Positions 1 to 7,090 of a DNA stretch of 15,583 nucleotides are shown piece after piece. Under the pieces are notes generated by a model. The model worked only from the letters and a program-made list of their open reading frames with translations. It did not search any database and had not been told where the DNA came from. The stretch's first letter is position 1. Each line of letters opens with the position of its first letter. Both the position numbers and the translations under genes were made by a program. Origin of the DNA: an uncultured Clostridium sp. (GTDB taxonomy: Bacteria > Bacillota > Clostridia > TANB77 > CAG-508); the NCBI GenBank assembly GCA_945874585.1, contig CAMCHB010000018.1, forward strand, positions 1 through 15,583, read 5' to 3'.

Positions 1-45
1 ACACACTGCATATCGTCGGCAGCGTCAGATGTGTATAAGAGACAG
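1..45 (+). other. Sequencing-library adapter (Nextera-type), left end
   Basis: The first 45 bases are not genomic. They hold a 12-base tag-like stretch, then TCGTCGGCAGCGTC, then the 19-base Tn5 mosaic end AGATGTGTATAAGAGACAG, as in the Illumina Nextera read-1 adapter. The same string occurs inverted at the right end. Genomic sequence starts at about position 46. Confidence 0.97.
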
Positions 46-110
46 CTTTAATTGCTATTTATATAAGATGTAGTAGAGGACGAAGCGGGAAGCGGATGTT
101 GCTAGATGAG

Positions 111-139
111 TTGATTCTAACCAAAAAAAGTTGTATAAT
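111..139 (+). promoter_or_regulatory. Sigma-A-type promoter of the 183-521 gene
   Basis: TTGATT at 111-116 is followed after 17 bases by a perfect TATAAT at 134-139. The predicted start of transcription is near 146, giving a leader of about 37 nt that contains the AGGAGG at 169-174. Confidence 0.72.
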
Positions 140-182
140 AAAGATAGCATTGTTTTTTTATTACTAAAAGGAGGTTATTGTT

Positions 183-521
183 TTGAAGTTACACGAAGTT
201 GTAAGATTGACACAAAAAACAGTGGAGAAGAAGATTAACTGGATGGTTGGGGTAAGAAAATATTTACAACCCTTAACACAAGATGATTGGGTTATTATTG
301 CAAAACTGTTGCAATTGTCCAGTCAGGCAAGGTCAAATCACACATCAACTTGGATTAAAGCCGAGGTGTCTATCTTTGAAAATCAACGAATTTACAATGC
401 TTTGGTGTATTATTTTGGTTTCCGTTTTAAACGGTGTCAGGATAAAACCAAGCGGATTTTTCAGGAAGATGGAAAGTCGTATTATATGATACAACAGCAC
501 AACGGCATTCCAAAGCGATAA
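183..521 (+). CDS. Small basic protein of unknown function (112 aa)
   Basis: I do not recognise this protein. It starts at a TTG codon, supported by AGGAGG at 169-174 with an 8-base spacer. It is rich in Lys, Arg, Gln and aromatic residues, has no signal peptide or membrane segment, and shows no Cys pair or other motif I can name. The N-terminal half looks helical and the middle (about residues 66-85) is more hydrophobic and aromatic. It has its own promoter upstream and a strong terminator directly downstream, so it appears to be a single-gene unit converging on the flippase gene. A clean promoter, ribosome binding site, frame and terminator argue for a real gene. The function is open. Confidence 0.72.
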   Translation: MKLHEVVRLTQKTVEKKINWMVGVRKYLQPLTQDDWVIIAKLLQLSSQARSNHTSTWIKAEVSIFENQRIYNALVYYFGFRFKRCQDKTKRIFQEDGKSYYMIQQHNGIPKR

Positions 522-534
522 TTCAAACAATAGC

Positions 535-570
535 AAAAAAGTTCCGATGATAATTCATTGGAACTTTTTT
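535..570. terminator. Bidirectional terminator between convergent genes
   Basis: The arms at 535-550 and 555-570 form a 16-bp stem (one G-T pair) with the loop TAAT. The outer part of the stem is A6 on the left and T6 on the right, so it gives a U-tract to transcripts from either side. It serves the 183-521 gene, and its last bases overlap the stop codon of the minus-strand flippase gene. Confidence 0.88.
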
Positions 571-2080
571 ATTGTTTCAATTTTTTGAAAATGGAACAAT
601 TCGGTAAGAAAAAAGATAAAATCAGATAGTTTCCGATGTAGACCATCACAAATAAAAGGATCCATCCAATGGTAGAGAGGAAAGACTGCATCAGGATAGA
701 AAAAGAAGAAAAAAGAAGGACAGTTATCCATAAGGCAGTAAAAGGATGGAGGATAGTGTGCAAAAAGTCAATGCGAAAATGAGTGGCACGATACAATTGC
801 CAACAACTAATGGAAAAATTCAAAATTTCACTTACATACATAACCATGATGTAGCCTATCATGCCAAAGCGAGGAATTAAAATATAAAGCAAAAAAATAC
901 TGATAAACAAATCGAATATATTACAAAACATCACACCGACTTGACGATCAATTCCTTTTAAAACAGCATCGATGACATGATCTAAATGCATCCAAAAAAG
1001 CAAAGGAGCCAATAACAGTAAATAAGGTGTTAAAGAAAATGTATGATAGGTTAAAAAAGAAATTTGATCCGGAAAGAGAAGAAAAATGCCAATGATGCAA
1101 AAAGAAAAAAGGATGACACAGCGAAAAAGTAGTAAAATGATTTCTCTCATTCGATTCCAATCTTGTTTCATACGATAACGGGCAAATTCAGGAATCATGA
1201 GCAAAGAAATGGAATTTACCAAAACACTAGGAAACATCAAAATTGGCATAACCATTCCTTGTACCAGCCCATATTGAGAAAGAGCCTGCTGGCAAGATAG
1301 ACCGGATTTTTCTAAGCGGACTGGAATGATGGATTGCTTAATTGTTGAAAGACCAGAACGCAAATAGGAAGTAACGGCAACAGGCAGTGCAATTTTCAAA
1401 ATACGTTGGTAATTGGCAGAGGAGCGCTGTGTTTTTCGAATTTTTTTTTGTTCCAGGCGATACAAAAAAAGGATCAAAAGAAAAGAGCAAATCTCTGAAA
1501 ACGAAATAGCACAACCTAAAATACAGCAAATATTTTCTATACTTTGGACTGGAAAATAGGTAAATCCAATCCAAACACCCAGAAGTTTAAACAAAAAATT
1601 AGCGATATCATAACAAGAGTTTCGTGAAATTCTTTTGATACCAGTAAAATACCCCATTAAAGCAATGGCAACTCCGCTAAAAGGCAGGCTGATTGCTAAA
1701 AAGTAAAAAACACGAGGGGATATTTGTTGATGCAAAACTAGTTGACAAGCTAGCGGAGCAAAAAAACAAAGAAGTAATCCTGCCAAACAACCACCGAGGA
1801 AACTATAAAAAATACATTTTTTCATAGCTCGAAAAACAGAAAAAGCAGAAGACATGGCAGCTTCCTCGGCTACAATACGAGTTGAAGCTAGACTAATGCC
1901 GGAATTGGCAATTGTCATAGCAAATTGATACACAACCATGATTAAACCGAATAAACCAATGGCTTCACTGCCTATATGATTGGCGATATAAATATCAAGT
2001 CCCATGGAGCAAGTGCTAAGAAGAAGAGAAGTAGCTACCATAATAATGGTATTTTGGAAAAATATTTTTGCTTTTTTCAA
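569..2080 (-). CDS. SpoVB/MurJ-like polysaccharide flippase (MOP/MATE superfamily)
   Basis: This 503-residue integral membrane protein has about 12-14 hydrophobic segments along its whole length. Its N-terminus, with the stretch GLDIYIANHIGSEAIGLFGL followed by QFAMTIANSGISLASTRIVAEE, matches the stage V sporulation protein B and polysaccharide-transporter branch of the MOP flippases. Members move undecaprenyl-linked cell wall or polysaccharide precursors across the membrane, and SpoVB is needed for spore cortex synthesis in Bacillus. The start is a TTG at 2080. The only upstream Shine-Dalgarno candidate is a weak GGGGG run about 10 bases away, so the start is less certain than the family. 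The gene is divergent from sleB, which fits a sporulation role, but a vegetative Wzx- or MurJ-like role cannot be excluded from sequence alone. Confidence 0.85.
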   Translation of the reverse strand: MKKAKIFFQNTIIMVATSLLLSTCSMGLDIYIANHIGSEAIGLFGLIMVVYQFAMTIANSGISLASTRIVAEEAAMSSAFSVFRAMKKCIFYSFLGGCLAGLLLCFFAPLACQLVLHQQISPRVFYFLAISLPFSGVAIALMGYFTGIKRISRNSCYDIANFLFKLLGVWIGFTYFPVQSIENICCILGCAISFSEICSFLLILFLYRLEQKKIRKTQRSSANYQRILKIALPVAVTSYLRSGLSTIKQSIIPVRLEKSGLSCQQALSQYGLVQGMVMPILMFPSVLVNSISLLMIPEFARYRMKQDWNRMREIILLLFRCVILFSFCIIGIFLLFPDQISFLTYHTFSLTPYLLLLAPLLFWMHLDHVIDAVLKGIDRQVGVMFCNIFDLFISIFLLYILIPRFGMIGYIMVMYVSEILNFSISCWQLYRATHFRIDFLHTILHPFTALWITVLLFSSFSILMQSFLSTIGWILLFVMVYIGNYLILSFFLPNCSIFKKLKQ

Positions 2081-2096
2081 AAATCAGGCCCCCATT

Positions 2097-2125
2097 GCAT
2101 AAAAAATCCAAATCCGGAGAAAATA
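2097..2125 (+). promoter_or_regulatory. sleB: Possible forespore-type (sigma-F/G-like) promoter of sleB
   Basis: GCATA at 2097-2101 and GGAGAAAATA at 2116-2125 resemble the -35 and -10 elements of Bacillus sigma-F promoters as I recall them. The spacing is 14 bases, about 2 shorter than the usual value, so this is tentative. No sigma-A-like pair is evident in the 79-base gap before sleB. Confidence 0.3.
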
Positions 2126-2159
2126 GGAGTGCAAAAAGAAGAGAAAGTGGGGAATAAAC

Positions 2160-2864
2160 ATGGAAAAATCAAACCGAAAGAGAAGTTTATGGCGATCTTT
2201 TTTTACGATCATACTAATCTTTCTTATCATATTTACTTTCTATCAAACGTATGACATATTTTTTCTAAAACCATCTGTGGAGGCTCTTTCAAAATATGGT
2301 TCACGAGGCAGTGAAGTAACACAAATTCAGACCAAATTAAAAAGATGGGGCTATTATAATGGATCTGTTGATGGAATCTATGGAACACAGACGGTCAATG
2401 CAGTCAAATATTTTCAAAGGAAAAATGGATTAACGGTTGATGGAATCGCTGGTACCAACACATTAAGAGCAATGGGGATTTATAGTAGTTCTAGTGGAAC
2501 TAGTAGTGGCAATACCAGTGATTTGAATCTGCTTAGCAAATTGGTATATGGGGAAGCAAGAGGAGAACCATATGCAGGACAAGTTGCTGTGGCAGCGGTT
2601 GTATTAAACCGTGTTAAAAGTTCATCTTTTCCCAATAGCATAGCTGGTGTTATTTATCAATCAGGTGCATTTGATGTGGTCTCTGATGGACAAATAAATT
2701 TGACACCAAACAGTACTGCCAAAAAAGCAGCACAAGATGCTATGAATGGTTGGGACCCAAGTTATGGCGCTATTTATTATTTTAACCCTAATACAGCAAC
2801 CAATAAGTGGATCTGGTCAAGACCAATGACAGTTACTATAGGAAATCATAGATTTTGCAAATAA
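2160..2864 (+). CDS. sleB: Spore cortex-lytic enzyme SleB-type cell wall hydrolase
   Basis: The 234-residue protein has a basic N-terminus and a hydrophobic anchor or signal segment (about 14-36). A type-1 peptidoglycan-binding domain follows at about 45-105 (SRGSEVTQIQ, then a VDGIYGTQT...VDGIAGTNT repeat). A Ser/Gly/Thr-rich linker (108-120) leads to a SleB/CwlJ hydrolase_2 domain from about 122 to the end. The signature GEARGEPYAGQVAVAAVVLNR starts at G131 and contains the conserved catalytic-type Glu132. SleB is a lytic transglycosylase that breaks down muramic-lactam spore cortex during germination. The two-domain order fits SleB rather than CwlJ, which lacks the binding domain. The ATG at 2160 has a GTGGGGA ribosome binding site. 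The gene is divergent from a SpoVB-like flippase and ends in its own terminator. Confidence 0.93.
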   Translation: MEKSNRKRSLWRSFFTIILIFLIIFTFYQTYDIFFLKPSVEALSKYGSRGSEVTQIQTKLKRWGYYNGSVDGIYGTQTVNAVKYFQRKNGLTVDGIAGTNTLRAMGIYSSSSGTSSGNTSDLNLLSKLVYGEARGEPYAGQVAVAAVVLNRVKSSSFPNSIAGVIYQSGAFDVVSDGQINLTPNSTAKKAAQDAMNGWDPSYGAIYYFNPNTATNKWIWSRPMTVTIGNHRFCK

Positions 2865-2867
2865 CCC

Positions 2868-2900
2868 AAAAGGACAATATTTTCGGATATTGTCTTTTTT
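2868..2900 (+). terminator. Intrinsic terminator of sleB
   Basis: GACAATAT (2873-2880) and ATATTGTC (2887-2894) form a stem with a 6-base loop. The stem is extended by A-T pairs and followed by T6 at 2895-2900. It lies just after the sleB stop codon. Confidence 0.88.
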
Positions 2901-2978
2901 GAATGTGAATTGAAAAATAGCATTGGTAAAAGAACAGCCAGGAGAACGAGAAAGAAGCATGGAATTATTTCGATTCTA

Positions 2979-3007
2979 TTGACAAAACAAGTGCATATTG
3001 ATAAGAT
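2979..3007 (+). promoter_or_regulatory. Sigma-A promoter of the yqeG-type operon
   Basis: A perfect TTGACA at 2979-2984 and TAAGAT at 3002-3007 are separated by 17 bases. They lie 25 bases upstream of the first gene of the plus-strand run, which has AGGAGG at 3022-3027. Confidence 0.82.
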
Positions 3008-3032
3008 TAAATAAATTTTGTAGGAGGATCAC

Positions 3033-3524
3033 ATGATTTTATTTCCAAAACTTTATCTAAAAAATGTATTAGACATATCCGTTGCATTACTTCAAAAAGA
3101 AAACATAAAAGGAATTTTGATAGATGTAGACAATACACTATTATACCTGGATAAAACTTTGCTAAAAGGGGTAGAAGAATGGGTCGAAAACATGAAGAAA
3201 AATGAAATCAAAATGTGTATTTTATCAAACACCAATCAAAAAGACAAAGTGAAAAAATTGGGAGAACAGTTACAAATTCCGTATGTCTATTTTGCTAAAA
3301 AACCTTTAAAAAGTGGTTTTAAAAAGGGAGCTAAAATATTAGAATTACCTTATCAACAGATAGCAGTAGTGGGGGATCAAATTACCACAGACGTATGGGG
3401 AGCCAATCGTATGAAAATGTTTTCTATTCTTACAAAACCATTAGAAGAAAAAGATATTTGGATTACCAAAATAAAAAGACCATTTGATGCATATATTATC
3501 AACAAGTACTTAGAAAGGAAGTAA
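3033..3524 (+). CDS. yqeG: YqeG family HAD IIIA-type phosphatase
   Basis: The 163-residue protein is close to the usual family length. HAD motif I is ILIDVDNTLL with nucleophile Asp31 and acid/base Asp33. Motif II is SNT at 65-67, the motif III lysine lies in the KKPLKSG region (89-95), and motif IV is VVGDQITTD with Asp115 and Asp120. The DVDNT form of motif I and the GDQ(L/I)xTD form of motif IV are typical of YqeG, a soluble phosphohydrolase related to mitochondrial PGP phosphatase Gep4; the bacterial substrate is not settled. The start is supported by AGGAGG 5 bases before the ATG. The prepilin peptidase gene follows after 6 bases and its ribosome binding site lies inside the end of this gene, so the two are cotranscribed. 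Confidence 0.92.
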   Translation: MILFPKLYLKNVLDISVALLQKENIKGILIDVDNTLLYLDKTLLKGVEEWVENMKKNEIKMCILSNTNQKDKVKKLGEQLQIPYVYFAKKPLKSGFKKGAKILELPYQQIAVVGDQITTDVWGANRMKMFSILTKPLEEKDIWITKIKRPFDAYIINKYLERK

Positions 3525-3530
3525 AAGAAG

Positions 3531-4286
3531 ATGTATATAAACGATGTACATATCAATTATTATATTCTAGCAGTTCTTTTGGGAATTGCTATTGGACAAT
3601 TGACCGATTGGATGATACGCAGATTAGAAGCGGACAAACCAGCTTTTTGCAAGGGTTTCTTAAAAGAAATGAAAAATGATGCACATCCTAATTTTTCCCT
3701 TATGACATTAACACCAATTATTTATATATTTTTGCTTTATGTCTATGGAATTAACAATGAAGGAATTCTAGAAAATTTAGGACTCATAAAATTTGTATTG
3801 ATGGTTCCTATTTTGCTGGCCGTTTTCAAAATCGATTACGATCAACAAATCATTCCTAATCGATTAAATTTGACACTATTTGAATTAGGATTGGTTTTCA
3901 CCATTTTATATGGTTTTAATAATGTGATGATATCAGTCGACCGCATCTTAGGTTTAGTTGTTGGTGGAGGCATCTTTTTACTGATTACTTTATTGGGTGG
4001 TTTTATTGCTGGAAAAGAGGCAATGGGACTGGGAGATGTCAAATTGATGTGTGGCCTTGGCTTGCTATTTGGTTTTGCCAATACGTTAATTATTTGTTTT
4101 GTTGCATTTTTAATAGGTGCTGTTATAAGTGTCCTATTGTTAGCAACGAAAAAGAAAAAAACAAATGAGTATATACCATTTGGACCATTCATCATTTTAG
4201 CAACCTTTATTGTCATATTTGTTCCTTCCAATATTTTAGTAACGATTTTACTAAATATTTTTACCTTAGGAATGATTAACCGATAA
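3531..4286 (+). CDS. Type IV prepilin peptidase-like protein (A24 family)
   Basis: This 251-residue multi-pass membrane protein has about 7-8 hydrophobic segments. It carries both aspartates of the A24 aspartic peptidases: one in the FKIDYDQQIIPN stretch (Asp102/Asp104) and one in GLGDVK (Asp169). Family members cut prepilin-type leader peptides at the membrane, for type IV pili, competence pili or type II secretion. The cytoplasmic N-terminal loop (about 33-58) has a single Cys and lacks the paired CxxC motifs of bifunctional enzymes that also N-methylate the new end, so it is probably a peptidase only. No pilin or pilus-assembly gene lies in this window, so it is an orphan here. It has an AAAGGAAG ribosome binding site and is closely coupled to yqeG. 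Confidence 0.87.
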   Translation: MYINDVHINYYILAVLLGIAIGQLTDWMIRRLEADKPAFCKGFLKEMKNDAHPNFSLMTLTPIIYIFLLYVYGINNEGILENLGLIKFVLMVPILLAVFKIDYDQQIIPNRLNLTLFELGLVFTILYGFNNVMISVDRILGLVVGGGIFLLITLLGGFIAGKEAMGLGDVKLMCGLGLLFGFANTLIICFVAFLIGAVISVLLLATKKKKTNEYIPFGPFIILATFIVIFVPSNILVTILLNIFTLGMINR

Positions 4287-4316
4287 TACCAAGAGAAAAA
4301 GGGGGAGAGTTGTCAT

Positions 4317-5381
4317 ATGAATATTCGATTACGCTGGCTACGTGATAAATTAAATGCACTAAATATTCAAGGGATGATTGTTTCTAATCCCGTGAATATC
4401 AAGTATTTAACCAATATCAATGCAGAAGGAGAATTATTGATCACACGTAAGGAAAATGTTTTTATCACAGATGGTCGTTATATAGAAGAAGTGAACTCGG
4501 CATTAACAATTGGAGATGGAGTGGTTGTATGTGATCGCAAAAATATGATGAGAGAAGATTATGAGAATCATTTTATTTTTTGTGAAACAGTTGGATTTGA
4601 AGAGGGATATGTAACATTTGAAAAATATAAATATATGAAGCAGCTTTATAAAGTGAATGATTTTGTGGAAACGGAACATATTATTGAAAAACAACGTATT
4701 TTAAAGGAAAAAGAGGAAATAGAAGCAATTGAAAAAGCTTGCCAACTAACCGATGAATGTTTTTCACATATTGTAAAATACATTCAAAAAGGAATGACAG
4801 AACGACAAATTGCAGATGAAATAGAACAGTATTTTAAACAAAATGGTGCAGATGGACTAGCCTTTGAAACCATTGTAGCATCTGGCGAAAATTCATCAAA
4901 ACCACATAGTCTGGTAACCGACCGAAAGATTCAGTCTGGTGATATTATTTTAATGGATTTTGGATGTCGCTATCATGGGTATTGTGCTGATATGACAAGA
5001 ACCATTTTTGTAGATAAAATGTCAGATCACATGAAAAAAGTATATGATTTGGTATTACGCAATCAAGAAAACGTTTTGCAGGAAATGAAGGAAAATGCTA
5101 ATTTAAAAACCATTTCAAAAATGGTGGAAAACGATTTTCAAATGTATCACTGTGACTTGATTCATGCGCTAGGACATGGAGTTGGATTGGAAATTCACGA
5201 ATTACCAGTTATTAGCTCAAGAAGAGACTTTTTCCTAAAAGAAAATATGGTATTAGCGGTAGAACCAGGAATCTATATTCCAGGGAAATTTGGAATTCGA
5301 ATAGAAGATACCGTTAAATTGACAAAAAATGGTTGCATAAAATTAACCAATTCTGAGAAGAATTATATTATCATATCTTGA
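4317..5381 (+). CDS. Xaa-Pro aminopeptidase/dipeptidase (M24B metallopeptidase)
   Basis: The 354-residue protein has the creatinase-like N-terminal domain (about 1-120, with MIVSNPVNIKYLTN and FITDGRYIEE) and the pita-bread peptidase domain (about 130-350). All five dinuclear metal ligands are in place: Asp214 (MDFG), Asp225 (ADMTRT), His287 (HALGHGVG), Glu316 (VEPGIY) and Glu330 (IRIED), plus His197 in KPHS. It removes N-terminal residues ahead of proline or cleaves X-Pro dipeptides in the cytoplasm. The length matches the short bacterial YqhT/PepQ-like branch, but aminopeptidase and prolidase specificity cannot be separated by reading. The ATG has a GGGGGAG site upstream and the gene continues the yqeG run. 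Placement next to efp is common in Firmicutes, and both proteins deal with proline-containing peptides. Confidence 0.93.
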   Translation: MNIRLRWLRDKLNALNIQGMIVSNPVNIKYLTNINAEGELLITRKENVFITDGRYIEEVNSALTIGDGVVVCDRKNMMREDYENHFIFCETVGFEEGYVTFEKYKYMKQLYKVNDFVETEHIIEKQRILKEKEEIEAIEKACQLTDECFSHIVKYIQKGMTERQIADEIEQYFKQNGADGLAFETIVASGENSSKPHSLVTDRKIQSGDIILMDFGCRYHGYCADMTRTIFVDKMSDHMKKVYDLVLRNQENVLQEMKENANLKTISKMVENDFQMYHCDLIHALGHGVGLEIHELPVISSRRDFFLKENMVLAVEPGIYIPGKFGIRIEDTVKLTKNGCIKLTNSEKNYIIIS

Positions 5382-5406
5382 TTTTCCGGGATAATTGTAG
5401 TAAAAT
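5378..5406 (+). promoter_or_regulatory. efp: Sigma-A promoter of efp, overlapping the upstream stop codon
   Basis: TTGATT at 5378-5383 and TAAAAT at 5401-5406 are 17 bases apart. The -35 element spans the TGA stop of the Xaa-Pro peptidase gene (5379-5381). The predicted leader is about 70 nt. This would let efp and the following gene be expressed apart from the yqeG operon. Confidence 0.6.
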
Positions 5407-5480
5407 AGAAAAGAAGTTTAAGCGTGAAAAAGTCATGCAAAATAAAATAATGAATATAATAGAGAAAAGGGGTTTTAAAA

Positions 5481-6047
5481 ATGGCAGAAGTATATATGGC
5501 TGGAGATGTAAGAAATGGAACAACATTTGAATTAGATGGAAATGTGTATAAAGTAGTAGAATTTCAACACGTAAAACCAGGAAAGGGTGCAGCATTTGTA
5601 CGTACAAAATTAAAAAACGTAATGAATGGATCTGTTATTGAAAAAACATTTAATCCATCTGAAAAATTACAAGGTGCTGAAATCGAGAAAAGAGAAATGC
5701 AATATTTATACAATGATGCAGGCTTGTATTATTTTATGGATACTGAAACATATGAACAAATTCCTGTTAACAAAAGTGATTTAGGAGATATGTTAAAATT
5801 CTTAAAGGAAAACATGATGGTTAAAATTCTTTCTTTTAAAGGAAAAATATTTGCTATCGAGTTACCATTGTTTGTTGAATTAGAAATTACATATACAGAA
5901 CCAGGATTTAGTGGAAACACATCAACCAATGCAACAAAACCAGCAACACTAGAAACAGGTGCAACCATCAATGTTCCATTGTTTGTCAACACAGGTGATA
6001 AAATTCGAATTGATACCAGAACTGGTGAATATATGGAAAGATTATAG
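5481..6047 (+). CDS. efp: Translation elongation factor P
   Basis: The 188-residue protein is close to the roughly 185 residues of EF-P. It has the three-beta-barrel fold sequence: the N-terminal KOW-like domain with FQHVKPGKGAAFVRTKLKN, the central domain with EKREMQYLYNDAGLYYFMDT, and the C-terminal domain with the ATLETGATINVPLFVNTGDKIRIDTRTGEY signature. EF-P binds between the ribosomal P and E sites and relieves stalling at polyproline. Lys35 at the tip of KPGKG corresponds to the modified residue; in Bacillus the equivalent Lys32 carries 5-aminopentanol. No yjeA- or efmB-type modification gene is present here. The start has an AAAGGGG site. Three extra N-terminal residues compared with Bacillus are within family variation. 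The next gene follows after 16 bases. Confidence 0.97.
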   Translation: MAEVYMAGDVRNGTTFELDGNVYKVVEFQHVKPGKGAAFVRTKLKNVMNGSVIEKTFNPSEKLQGAEIEKREMQYLYNDAGLYYFMDTETYEQIPVNKSDLGDMLKFLKENMMVKILSFKGKIFAIELPLFVELEITYTEPGFSGNTSTNATKPATLETGATINVPLFVNTGDKIRIDTRTGEYMERL

Positions 6048-6063
6048 TGAGGAAAGGAAACCT

Positions 6064-6462
6064 ATGGCAGAGTTAAAGAAAAATAAAAAACTAGAAGAGA
6101 ATGGGGAAGTTCGTCAACAATTGAACCACATTCAAAATCAGTTAGAAAAAATTTTGATAAAGCAACAAGAGCTAGAAAATCGTTTAAGTGAAATTGAAAA
6201 AGATATTTATATGGACAACGATTATGATTTAGAAATTGTTTGCCCTTACTGTAATTATAGTTTTGCATTAGATGCAGACGAAACACATCACGAGGTAGAA
6301 TGCCCAGAATGTCATAATAAAATTGAGATTGACTGGGAAGGGGAATCATTAGAAGAGAGTGATTGTTCATGCTGCAGTCATCCTTGTCAAGGAAATTTTG
6401 AGACACCAAAAGAAAAGGATGATAAGCAACAAGAAGAAAATGACAATGACGATGATATGTAA
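6064..6462 (+). CDS. CD1247-like zinc-ribbon protein
   Basis: The 132-residue protein starts at the ATG at 6064, which has a GAGGAAAGGA site before it. An earlier in-frame ATG at 5959 would run through efp and is unlikely. A coiled-coil N-terminus (about 12-48, VRQQLNHIQNQLEKILIKQQ) leads to a zinc ribbon with Cys60-PY-Cys63 and Cys80-PE-Cys83. A second cysteine cluster follows (CSCC at 101-104 and Cys108), and the tail is very acidic (EENDNDDDM). This matches the clostridial family named after C. difficile CD1247, often found directly after efp. Its molecular function is unknown. The tight spacing suggests cotranscription with efp, and the unit ends in the hairpin at 6478-6517. Confidence 0.85.
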   Translation: MAELKKNKKLEENGEVRQQLNHIQNQLEKILIKQQELENRLSEIEKDIYMDNDYDLEIVCPYCNYSFALDADETHHEVECPECHNKIEIDWEGESLEESDCSCCSHPCQGNFETPKEKDDKQQEENDNDDDM

Positions 6463-6468
6463 AAAAGA

Positions 6469-7059
6469 TTAAAAGGTAAGATAATCAAGTGGATTGATCG
6501 CTTGGTTATCTTTTTTTATGGTAAAATGCAGATGTTCGCCTGTGGTAGCACCATTGGTAGGATTTCCTTTGGAATCACGATAAGGATTTTGAGGACTAGC
6601 TGGTACGATTTTGGGACCAACTTGACCAATCTTTTGCCCACGACCAATGTTTTGACCAACCGAAACGATAAATTGAGGAGATACATGTCCGTAAATAAAT
6701 TGAAATATACCAGATTGTAAAACAATAGTGTAGCCATCGGCTCCTTTAAAACCGGTAAACAATACCGTACTATCAGCAACAGAAATAAGTTGTGTACCAG
6801 ACGGAGCTGGAATATCAATACCGGAATGAAAACTGGAAGCTCCACCAGTTGGTTTTGAGCGAGGACCAAAAGGAGAAGAGATACGGGTATAACCAGGGCA
6901 TGGCCATAAATCAGATGTGTGAAGTGGTGTAGAAGAAGTAGAGGGAGAAAGAGAAATAGGCGTTTTTGTAGTATACAAAAGGAGTAGAAATAAGAAACAA
7001 AAAATAAATAAAATAAGAAAAAACAAAGAATAAATACGATAAGAAAAACTACCAGACAT
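6469..7059 (-). CDS. Membrane-anchored M23 (LytM-type) peptidoglycan endopeptidase
   Basis: The start chosen is the ATG at 7059, because AAGGAGG sits 5 bases before it. An in-frame ATG at 7086 has no ribosome binding site. The resulting 196-residue protein has one hydrophobic anchor (about 10-29), a Ser/Thr/Pro-rich stem, and a LytM/M23 domain (about 58-190). The full active site is present: His78 and Asp82 in HSGID, His125 in YGH, and His176/His178 in GEHLHF, so the enzyme should be active against peptidoglycan cross-bridges outside the membrane. It could be a vegetative hydrolase or a SpoIIQ-like sporulation protein; sequence alone does not decide. It lies 31 bases after the CmpB-type gene and is probably cotranscribed with it. 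Its last codons contain the terminator hairpin of the opposing efp unit. Confidence 0.9.
   Translation of the reverse strand: MSGSFSYRIYSLFFLILFIFCFLFLLLLYTTKTPISLSPSTSSTPLHTSDLWPCPGYTRISSPFGPRSKPTGGASSFHSGIDIPAPSGTQLISVADSTVLFTGFKGADGYTIVLQSGIFQFIYGHVSPQFIVSVGQNIGRGQKIGQVGPKIVPASPQNPYRDSKGNPTNGATTGEHLHFTIKKDNQAINPLDYLTF
6478..6517. terminator. Terminator inside the 3' end of the M23 gene
   Basis: The arms at 6478-6489 and 6501-6512 pair over 12 bases with one G-T pair. T7 at 6511-6517 gives a strong plus-strand terminator for efp and the CD1247-like gene. On the minus strand the hairpin is followed by ACC and then a T-rich tract that contains the M23 stop codon, so it may work both ways. 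The whole stem is coding sequence of the M23 gene. Confidence 0.8.
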
Positions 7060-7090
7060 AAAAACCTCCTTATTGGTAGCCCCCATAAGA

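Noticed and set aside
48..167. Open frame from the left edge to a TAA at 165-167 that might be the tail of an upstream gene
   Set aside because: It has no recognisable motif and the promoter of the next gene lies inside it. The stretch is too short to support coding.
2076..2099. Seven-codon leader frame (MQWGPDF) whose stop overlaps the TTG of the flippase gene on the minus strand
   Set aside because: It has no ribosome binding site of its own and the overlap is easily explained by chance.
3842..4231. 129-codon minus-strand frame inside the prepilin peptidase gene
   Set aside because: It is the antisense shadow of a conserved membrane protein gene, with a biased composition and no supporting signals.
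5959..6063. N-terminal extension of the CD1247-like protein from an ATG at 5959
   Set aside because: The extension overlaps efp in another frame. The ATG at 6064 has the ribosome binding site, and the family N-terminus starts there.
7060..7086. Upstream ATG at 7086 as the start of the M23 gene
   Set aside because: It has no Shine-Dalgarno sequence, and the extension would translate through the strong AAGGAGG that serves the ATG at 7059.
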